The notes under the pieces: model-generated
Told to the model about the DNA's origin: nothing
Seen by the model: the letters and a program-made list of their open reading frames with translations, nothing else
Databases searched by the model: none
Shown: positions 56,986 through 64,000 of the stretch, piece after piece
How the letters are laid out: every line of letters starts with the position of its first letter
Position numbering within the stretch: position 1 is the first letter of the stretch
NCBI GenBank assembly: GCA_022432975.1
Contig: CM039502.1
Location: forward strand, 21,663,228-21,727,227
Reading direction: 5' to 3'
Source: Begonia masoniana
Lineage: Eukaryota; Streptophyta; Magnoliopsida; Cucurbitales; Begoniaceae
DNA length: 64,000 nt
Made by a program: the position numbers and the translations under genes

Positions 56986-57966
56986 TCAGTTAGGGCACTG
57001 AGCCATCATGTGCTCGAGACCTTGACATTTGAAACATTTAACGTCTCTTGCCCTATTTTGACTAGCATCTGCTATTGTAGGTGTGCTACTAATCTCCTTA
57101 GCAGGCAAGCTTTTGGTGAAAGGTTTCTTCTCCTCAATTTTGACGGTTTTCTCGTAGGTTTCTAGGGTTTTGGAAGGAAACTTAGAAGTCGTCCTTACCT
57201 CTCTTTTCAATTATCTTTCTACCTTCATGGCCATTTGGGAAACCGAATCCAATGTGTTAAGAGGATGTAATTCTACTACATTACTTATATCTCGGTTTAA
57301 TCCACGAATGAACCTAGCAATCACTTGTTCCTCCAGTTCATTCCATCCTCCTCTTATCCTTAGCATCTCTAATTCAGTGAGATACTTCTCTACAGATTGT
57401 CCTCTTTGCATTAGGCTCTACATTTGTAGGAAAAGCTCTTGTCGGTAGTGACTAGGCACGAACCTCTTTTGCATGAGGGACTTCATTTCCCTCCATGTGG
57501 TGACTGAACCTTTATTGTTTTGCCATATTTGGGATTTCAAATTCTCCCATCATATGGACGCATAGCCGGTTAGTTCAACTGCTACTAGTTGTATCATAGT
57601 ATGATCCAAATATACATAATAGTCGAATATTTTCTCGACTTTGTCTAACCAGTACAAAAATGTGTCACCATTACATGCTCCATTAAATGAGAGAACAAAT
57701 AACTTGGCATGCCTATAGTCATCGTTGTCTCGACGTCGGTTTGGAATGAAATCTTCTTCTCCTTCAAACCATTCTTCATCACGGTAATTTTGATTACGGA
57801 CCCTATTCATAGGAGATTCAGTGTTCCTTTTGTGCATGGGTTCTGGAAAATCAGGTTCGGTTCTTCTTATGGATAAGGGATCTTGGAAATCTAGTTCGTT
57901 TCTTCTTCTAGAAATAGGAATTCTAAAGTCCGAATCATTTCTCTCCCTAGGTAATGGTTCTTGCAA
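56986..57966 (-). pseudogene. Element H gag
   Basis: Three open pieces in series: 57550-57966 (Arg/Pro-rich N-terminus, then LFVLSFNGACNGDTFLYWLDKVEKIFDYYV, a gag core), 57211-57411 (QRGQSVEKYLTELEMLRIRGGWNE...RFIRGLNRDISNVVELHP), and 56986-57210 (Lys-rich linker and knuckle CFKCQGLEHMMAQC). In the knuckle the usual C-x2-C-x4-H-x4-C spacing holds, though a conserved Gly is shifted. Single stops separate the pieces. Confidence 0.8.
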
Positions 57967-58039
57967 GTTTTTATTACGTTCATTAATTTGTTACGTTCAT
58001 CCATTTTTTCCATAAATTGCTTCATTAATTGACTAAGGC

Positions 58040-58438
58040 TCTGATGACCTAAATGTGTACGTATGAGAACGACTGCGGGGCAAACCTCAAGTTGCGTGGC
58101 AAACCTCGGGTTGCGGGCAAATCTTTGGATCTAAGCCAAGTGTAGGCAAATCTCGGGTCGTAAAAAGGGGGTCGTCACAATCCCACATCACTCAGGGAGG
58201 TATATGGAAATGAAACATATGTAAGGAAACCCTCCAAAGATAGTAAGACGCATTTTGGAGCACAATTGGCAATGAATCCCATAAGAACTCCGAAGTTAAA
58301 AGTGCTCCGACGAGAGTAGTATCATGTTGGGTGACCGGCTGGAAAGTCCTCGCCAAACAAAGCCATGAGAGGAGGATATTGGGCTACGGCCCAATCTCCA
58401 GAGCGGACAATATCTTACTGGGAAAATAAGTCATTATA
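58040..58438 (+). mobile_element. Solo Cassandra LTR in element H
   Basis: AAGGC at 58035-58039 and 58439-58443. 399 bp, aligned to the Cassandra LTR at 49585-49961, with TC for TG at the start and TATA for TACA at the end. The 5S-like part is 58263-58355 (cccataagaactccgaagttaaaagtgctc, split motif; gttgggtgaccggctgg). Confidence 0.9.
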
Positions 58439-58443
58439 AAGGC

Positions 58444-59251
58444 CATCAATTTGTCTTTGAAGACTTGATTCACCCACTCGAGGGTTTTCAGCTCGGGGAG
58501 TTTCCATGTCTAGGCCTTGGTCAAAGTTTTGGTGATAATTTGTGCCACTTCTAGTAGTCATTGTTTGGTACTAATTTGTTCATAAGTTTTAGGAGATTCT
58601 ATTATAAAATTTTGTTGAAAAATTTTAGTAACAAATGTTAATTTTAGTACTTAGAAGTTATTAGTTTCCAAAATAAACTTTCAGCCATACTTAACCGAAT
58701 TAGGGAATAATTTTAGATCCAAAATTGGTTAATTAAGGTTCTACTTAACTTCCTAAAGTGTATTATAGATTTAGGAAGTCAAATAAGGAATGATTTCACC
58801 AAGGTTTCAAGTATAACAAATAAGCAAAAATAATAATTTTGACAACCTATAGCATGCAAACTAAGTGTAGCAATTTATGTAAAGATGGTATAATGATATG
58901 TTAGATTGCAAATTTCTAAAATTAAACAAAATAATTGGATTAATACAAAAAAAAAACCCAAACAAGCCTTAGGTTTGAAGAAAAACCTCCTCGACCCTTT
59001 TGTAAATCAATCGATTAGGACACTTCATTAACTAAATAGATTATGCTATTAATCAATTTAATCTTACCAATCAATCAAGTGTTTATGATAATATTTTTAG
59101 ATTGGTTAACAATTCTTCAAAAATAACATTAACATCAAACAACAAATTGGCTTAGGTTAGGATAATGATAATAGATTAGATCCGATTAAGCTCAACAAAA
59201 TGATATGAAAAATTAACGTGCAATTAAACCAAACTCAAGTAAGGATGTAAC
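58444..59251. other. Element H leader, no gene
   Basis: Between the gag start and the primer site. AT-rich, with many short A and T runs. I see no open frame, RNA gene or repeat of note. Confidence 0.6.
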
Positions 59252-59269
59252 CTATGCTATGATACTAGA

Positions 59270-60465
59270 TGATAATCTTTGAACCTGCAAAACAAGGGTT
59301 ATGCAAGAGAAAAAGATATGATGTGGTTTTCTCAATTAAATCCGAGAATACCAACAGTTTGAGCAAACCAAATATAACAATTGATGTCCAAATTGCAATT
59401 AAATTTGGAGGGGATCTTACCACATGAGTGTTGAATAAGCCTTGCAAATTACAAGAGAAAATAATGTAAAACAAAGAAAATATGCAAAGGGTCCCCTAAC
59501 TGGTCCGAGAGGCAACCTAGAGCACCTTCGGGGAATGTAATCTTCCAAGGAAGATTACAATGGCACAAGGTCTAGTTTGGTCATCTTTTCTCTCTTATCT
59601 AAGGTCTTAGAAAGAAGTAGAGAAGATGATGATAAGTGTCTTCAAGCAACCACGGACTTGGAGAACAATTCAGAGGCGCAACTCTGCTTGATTGATGACA
59701 ACTGAGGCCTTACCTTGAGCCGAGGCTTCTTGGCTTAAGAGAAAAATGTCTACTTGTTTTATTTATTTGCAAAAACTGAATACAAACACTAAGAACAATG
59801 CTTATGTATTCCTAGGGTGGTGAGAGATTTTGGTTGAATGGAGAAGAAATGAAATGCTCGGTTTGATCAACATCGTCCAAGCGCGCGCTCCTCTTTCCTT
59901 TTGGCCGTGGAGATGAATTCTTTGTATAGTAAGTTATCTTGCACATTGTAAGGCAGGACGAGCTTGCATATTCAGATTCAAATTCAAATTAGTCCCTCTC
60001 TTTCCTTCCATGATGGATCGGGCCTTAAAGAGTGATGGATCGGCTTCATTTTCTACGCACACTTAAGTAAAACTTCAATCCTCACCACCATCTAATTTTA
60101 ACATCCATCTATTCTAACCATTCAATCTAATGCATGCATAATTATAAAATTTAATACAACTAAGGCCAATGTTTTGCCAATATCCAAATGCAAGAATAAA
60201 TGGTTACAAATGACTGCTTCCGGGAAGAAAAATTCCTTCCTGAGGTGGTTCCACACTTGCATCCCAAGTAAGCATATGTGTGGGATGGTCCATGCCTTTA
60301 GAGTTGGGCTTCTATGCCAAGTCTTTGAAAAACTCTTCATGTGTATTCCATTCCAGGCAATCTAGTGTGCTTTCACCTGCAAAAATAGAGTGATGTCAGC
60401 ATAAAGATTAGTGAGGATTTGTGATTTGTTTTGGGAACGTGTATTTGGACTTCTAGGTGTATCAT
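59270..60465 (-). repeat. Element H 5' LTR
   Basis: 1196 bp. Its left 450 bases (59270-59720) match 56076-56522. The right end tgtatca precedes the TGTTA duplication and resumes the GT61 codons. No gene; the 60122-60365 frames are chance. Confidence 0.85.
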
Positions 60466-60470
60466 GTTAT

Positions 60471-60744
60471 GAGGCATAATGAAGGGAGGATTGGAAAGCA
60501 GAAGAGGTTTGAGGTTTTTGATTTATTGAGATGTAAAGCTAGGGAATTTTGTGGCATAGATCCGGCAGGTAGGAAAATCCAAAAAGGGGAGTCACTTATC
60601 AGGTTAACTTTACTAATGAGAAAAGGTGCGAGAGCATTCAAGAATTCTTCAGTTGTAACAGATATTTTTGCGAGAGAATGTGGAAAAGTGGATGGATGCT
60701 TGTTGAAAGTAGCTCAATCTGAAGATCTAAGCTTCTGCGAGCAG
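60471..60744 (+). pseudogene. GT61 glycosyltransferase pseudogene, part 3
   Basis: Resumes after element H with RHNEGRIGKQKRFEVFDLLRCKAREFCGIDPAG, IRLTLLMRKGARAFKN and CGKVDGCLLKVAQSEDLSFCEQ. It ends at a good donor (gagcag/gtttgc, 60744/60745). The segment itself is open with no stop. The preceding bases (cttctag/gtgtatcatg) belong to the LTR of H and only mimic an acceptor. Confidence 0.82.
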
Positions 60745-60879
60745 GTTTGCAGTCTCCTCTGTCAAAGTAAAACCATTTTCAATCATTAAGATCATTTCTC
60801 AATTACAAAGGCCAAAAACACGTTTTAGATCACTTTTTAAAAAATAAATTTCAAAGTACTTTAAGTTCAAAAATAAAAG

Positions 60880-61405
60880 TGTGACAGCCCGTCATGTGAA
60901 GGCAATGAGCGTTTGGTAGGGCTCAACCCATACTAGTGGGGGTGCACGATCCCACATTGCTTAGGAGAGTGAAAAATGTATAGTTTATAAATATCGTTCT
61001 CCTCTCTACTTAATACAATGCGTTTTTTAGGTTGACTATAAGAACAAATTTGTGCGGCCTCTGGCCCAAAACGGACAATATTGTACTGGGGGGACTGAGA
61101 GATGTTTCAAATGGTATTAGAGTCACTACCCAACAAGAAGTGTGGTCGACAAGTACGTCGGGTCCCGAAAGAGGGAAGATTGTGACAGTTCGCTATGTGA
61201 AGGCAAGAAGGGTCTGGTGAGGCCCAACCCATACCAGTGGGGGTGCACAATCCCACATTGCTTGAGAGAGTGAAAAATACATGGTTTATAAGTAGAGCTT
61301 CCGTACCCACTACAACGTGTTTTGGGGTTGACTTTAAAAATAAATACGTGCGAGTTCTAGTCCAAAGCGGACGATATTGTACTGAGAGGACCGGAGGACA
61401 TTACA
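60880..61405 (+). mobile_element. TRIM element in the last GT61 intron
   Basis: LTR1 60880-61109, primer site tggtattagagtc 61112-61124, about 56 bp internal, LTR2 61181-61405; AAAAG is duplicated at 60875-60879 and 61406-61410. 526 bp in all and non-coding. The LTRs share tcccacattgctt and gcggacaatattgtactg-type words with Cassandra but have no 5S-like part. Confidence 0.93.
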
Positions 61406-61488
61406 AAAAGACAATACTCTATCTAAACATTAATGTTTGACTTTGGTCTTACTCGGTCATTAAGCTCTTTGACATGCATTTCATTCAG

Positions 61489-61881
61489 GTAAAGTTACTT
61501 ACTCACACAGACATAGTGGCATCCCCTCACGAAGCTCAGTTAACAAACATGCTATTCATGAACAGAAACAGCAGCATCATGGAGTTCTTCCCTAAAGGCT
61601 GGTTAGAGCTTGCTGGGATAGGGAAATATGCTCATCATTGGATGGCTGAGCAATCAGGCATGAAGCATGAAGGTGCACGGTGGGATCCACACAGCGATGT
61701 GGAATGTCCAACTCCTAACCAAACTTCAAAGTGCTTTAATTTCTACAAAGATGGCCAAGTGGGTCACAACCAAACTTTCTTTGCAGAATGGACAAGAAAC
61801 GTCATCTCCAGAGTGAAGCTAAGAAAGATTCAGCAGCTCAACATTAGTCCAAATACAAAATTTTCAACCTGTTCTTGCTAA
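61489..61881 (+). pseudogene. GT61 glycosyltransferase pseudogene, last exon
   Basis: Acceptor tttcattcag/gta at 61488/61489, in phase with part 3. Encodes 130 residues: VKLLTHTDIVASPHEAQLTNMLFMNRNSSIMEFFPKGWLELAGIGKYAHHWMAEQSG..., then a stop at 61879-61881. The SPHGAQLTN motif of the family reads SPHEAQLTN, losing a normally invariant glycine. This is the C-terminal catalytic part of GT61. Being open, it shows the gene was lost fairly recently or that this exon is still under some constraint. Confidence 0.85.
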
Positions 61882-62308
61882 TTCCTCGAGTTTTATTTAT
61901 TTATTTATTTATTTTCAAATGCAAAAAAGTTAAAACACAATTACAAAGCGCAAGTATTTATTACCTAGTTTCCAACACCACTGTTGTCTCCACGTTTAGC
62001 TGTTCAGCCTTCCCAAGGTTGTGACTTCTTACCTGCTTTTCTCCATCGCACAAGATCAATTTTTTTTTTTTTTTAAATTAAATATCCGAATTGTCAACAT
62101 TTGGTGTTTTGGTGATCTTTACATTAGACGATGGAAAATTATCATGCAGCATTGTTTGCTTCATCACACAGTAAATACTCAACAAAAAAAAATAGGTTTA
62201 TATTTGATTTTACAACGTGTATACCAAATATACAGGCTAAACTTACTACTCTTTTTCTATGCCTACAACTAAAGTTCCATTTGTGAAGAAACACGACCAT
62301 AGCAGGTC
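61882..62308. other. Spacer between convergent genes
   Basis: 3' flank of the GT61 pseudogene and of the SNARE gene. Contains a (ttta)n run (61893-61914) and a T run (62059-62074). I see no gene or element. Confidence 0.6.
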
Positions 62309-62470
62309 TCACTTTCTTGACACCTTTGACCAGAAGTAAACCAGAAAGAAAAGGCCTAGAGCAAACACCACTACGTGGACAACAGAGTTTGATCCATTCT
62401 TGATAATGCTCTTGTTCAACTTTCGTACGTTGTTCTTCACCCCTGCTTGTGCTTTGATCATTGTCATTTG
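62309..62470 (-). CDS. Qc-SNARE exon 4
   Basis: Acceptor TTATCAG/CAAATG; encodes 53 residues: QMTMIKAQAGVKNNVRKLNK, SIIKNGSNS, then the hydrophobic anchor VVHVVVFALGLFFLVYFW and a short basic tail SKVSRK before the stop (62309-62311). This is a typical tail-anchored SNARE end. Confidence 0.9.
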   Translation of the reverse strand, partial: QMTMIKAQAGVKNNVRKLNKSIIKNGSNSVVHVVVFALGLFFLVYFWSKVSRK

Positions 62471-63953
62471 CTGATAACAAAATAAAAACAAAAATAAAAA
62501 AGTGTTGGATAGATCTTATGCCTGACCTAAAAAAATTACGGTAGAATGAAAGGAATCTCATGTTTGAGGAACCAAATGGTCCAAATGAAATCCCAAATCA
62601 GTACTAAAGAACAGGGAAAATTCTGAAAGTTGAAAATGCAAAGATAATACAAAAGAACGACCAAATTCTGTTCCTGCAGCTGCAATTGGAACTCATGAAC
62701 GTGGCAATAAACCAGCTATCCTTGGTTCCTTCACAGATTATCTCAGTTGAGGGAACAAATTATAATGCCGATAATTATTACCATTGGTTTTTGAAGTAAG
62801 GAGGAAAGAAATCTGATGAGAAAGAAAGGGAAAGAAAAAGTTAAGGAGGATACAAGAAATTGGGTTTTCTTGTAGAGTTTGATGTACATGTGAAATTTTA
62901 CTTCTAATTGACAAGATCTTCTCTCTCAAAACCCTAAACATGAAACTGCTCTCACCTTTCTCTCTCACTTCATACATCAGAATATGTCATTCCTATAGAG
63001 AGATTGACCCTTTCACATCTTCTTAACCCTAAATGAATTTTTATTTTTCATTATTTTCTTTTTTCTTTCCCTCAAGGTTCCTAGATCCTGAATTGTTCAT
63101 GATTTTTGCACAGGCTTGTTAAGTGAAAAGATATCTTCCTAGTGTTTCATATCAAAAGGCAATGTGAATCTCAAACAGATCAAGCATGCTTGATATGTAG
63201 TTTCAAACAAGAAGATGAATTAAAGCAGCAATCCATATTCGATCTTCTAAAGCCACAAACCATAGAATGCGATAGAAAAAAACATGAATATTTCAGAATT
63301 CGAATGTCATACCAACTGATTGAGAAAATCATTCTGGAATTTTGCTTCTGTCCCAATCTCTTCTGCAACCTGAACCAGTATTAATAAGTTTACTAACATT
63401 GAAAAATCAACGAAAGAAAAAGTTCTACTATTCTAATATAGCACTCTAATCGCGAAGCCTTGCGATTAGAATCCACGACATTTTCTGGAGGAATATTTTT
63501 CTTTTTCAATTAAAGGTACCAAAAATATCGTGGACATATCACAAATGATTGAGCTGAGATACGCAATCAGGGTTGCAAGAAGAAAGGAAACAAAGTTAGG
63601 GACATACGTTTCTCAATCTTCTAACTTGGCTATAAAGCCCCGTGATCTCTTCATCCAAGTCCGCATGCATCGGATCAATTCGCAATTGTATTTCATCGGA
63701 TCCGGAAGTTGGTCTCGTCGTAAGACCGTCTCTGCTTACACCAAAAATTTCATAAGACAAATACCCAAGCACTTTTCGCGCCAATAATCACGAAAAAATG
63801 GAACGGAAAAAATAGATTCTAACGCAATTTTTCTTCGAGATTCCAAAATATGTAAAAGAAAACAGTAGGTTACCTGGACAGGTAAGGAGCAGAACGGCCG
63901 CCATGAGAAAAACTACCGCGACGATGCGAATCGGGCTCCATTGGAGAAGACAT
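62309..63953 (-). CDS. Bet1/Sft1-like Qc-SNARE (4 exons, gene span)
   Basis: Minus-strand gene with four exons: 63874-63953, 63608-63731, 63313-63369, 62309-62470. All introns are GT-AG and in phase; the coding length is 423 bp, giving a 140-residue protein. It resembles the plant Bet1-like/SFT11-SFT12 proteins (At4g14600/At1g29060 type), Qc-SNAREs of ER-Golgi or intra-Golgi vesicle fusion. Order: a short polar N-terminus (MSSPMEPDSHRRG), IQLRIDPMHADLDEEITGL, a SNARE motif with coiled-coil heptads and the zero-layer Gln region (QNDFLNQLQ), then a C-terminal membrane anchor. An in-frame ATG at 63939-63941 is the alternative start. No defect is seen; it is the only intact-looking host gene here. 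Confidence 0.88.
63313..63369 (-). CDS. Qc-SNARE exon 3
   Basis: 57 bp, acceptor TTCAG/GTTGC, donor TTG/GTATGA. Encodes VAEEIGTEAKFQNDFLNQL, part of the SNARE helix. Too short to be seen as an open frame but in exact phase with its neighbours. Confidence 0.87.
63608..63731 (-). CDS. Qc-SNARE exon 2
   Basis: Acceptor GTGTAAGCAG/AGACGG, donor AAC/GTATGT. Encodes RDGLTTRPTSGSDEIQLRID, then PMHADLDEEITGLYSQVRRLRN, the conserved start of the SNARE region in this subfamily. Confidence 0.88.
63874..63953 (-). CDS. Qc-SNARE exon 1
   Basis: Starts ATG TCT TCT CCA ATG; encodes MSSPMEPDSHRRGSFSHGGR and a few more residues, ending at donor CCAG/GTAACC. Two bases of the last Arg codon lie in this exon. 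The start codon is 47 bases from the window edge, so the promoter is outside. Confidence 0.82.
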
Positions 63954-64000
63954 TAAAAAAAACCTGGAATACCAATAAACTGGGAAAGATAAAATCGAGG

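Larger units (their letters stand above)
56076..60465 (-). mobile_element. Ty3/gypsy element 'H', internally deleted, in the GT61 exon
   Basis: TGTTA at 56071-56075 and 60466-60470. Minus strand: 5' LTR 59270-60465, primer site at about 59252-59267 (TAGTATCATAGCATAGG), gag 56986-58030, protease start 56523-56960, then directly a partial 3' LTR 56076-56522. RT, RNase H, integrase, polypurine tract and the first about 745 bases of the 3' LTR are deleted. Solo Cassandra LTR 58040-58438 is nested in it. Confidence 0.88.

Noticed and set aside
60440..60470. Splice acceptor ttctag/gtgtatcatg before GT61 part 3
   Set aside because: These bases are the end of the element H LTR; the TGTTA duplication and in-frame codon join across H explain the border better.
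62738..62977. 79-codon minus-strand frame
   Set aside because: It lies in intron 3 of the SNARE gene, with no similarity or start context.

Overview
The window is a stretch of plant, most likely eudicot, nuclear genome. It carries plant-type LTR retrotransposons, a plant pararetrovirus remnant, Cassandra-type 5S-bearing elements and two plant genes with GT-AG introns. I cannot name the species. About 95% of the window is mobile-element sequence. The only gene that looks intact is a four-exon Bet1/Sft1-like Qc-SNARE on the minus strand at the right edge (62309-63953).

Layout. (1) 1-3507: two pieces of an endogenous caulimovirid (plant pararetrovirus), joined head to head. The coat-protein piece is on the minus strand; the 35S-like promoter, primer-binding site and movement-protein start are on the plus strand. 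(2) 3508-26618: minus-strand Ty3/gypsy chromovirus 'B'. A related chromovirus 'A' (4149-12023, target-site duplication GGATA) sits inside it, as do two solo LTRs, 'J' (14468-16905, TGAAG) and 'L' (22080-24869, CAGAA). The 5' LTR of B has grown through a 27-bp minisatellite. (3) 26619-27385: the 3' end of another LTR, 'K'. (4) 27386-61881: a broken plus-strand glycosyltransferase family 61 (GT61) gene, exploded by a Ty1/copia element 'G' (27652-55856, TCTAT), a gypsy element 'H' (56076-60465, TGTTA) and an intronic TRIM (60880-61405, AAAAG). (5) Copia G itself contains a nearly intact plus-strand chromovirus 'C' (29108-38529), a degenerate element 'E' (39293-52235) and solo LTR 'F' (52896-55006, TATAC). 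E contains solo LTR 'D' (41410-43627, GAGTC), a Cassandra element (45436-49961, ATATT) and an LTR fragment 'M'. Cassandra contains solo LTR 'I' (45642-49337, CAATT). The deepest nest is therefore five layers: GT61 exon, copia G, E, Cassandra, LTR I. (6) 61882-64000: a short spacer and the convergent SNARE gene.

Most boundaries are supported by TG...CA ends plus matching 5-bp target-site duplications (TSDs), read directly from the sequence. The elements are old or disabled, except C. Its two LTRs look nearly identical and its single gag-pol frame is broken by only three stop codons, each explained by one C-to-T (or G-to-A) change.

The most interesting unexplained structure lies inside the LTRs. 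Almost all the chromovirus-type LTR families here (A, B, C, D, F, I, J, L, M) share an intron-like module: a GTAAGT-type donor, a CCTACATC/CCTACACC arm, a fast-changing tandem array, a TTAGGCTAATAG-like tract, and the inverse arm GATGTAGG/GGTGTAGG ending in an AG acceptor. The two arms change together between families. A second shared feature is arrays of ATCCGATGATG-like words with TGACGTCA palindromes in several LTR families.
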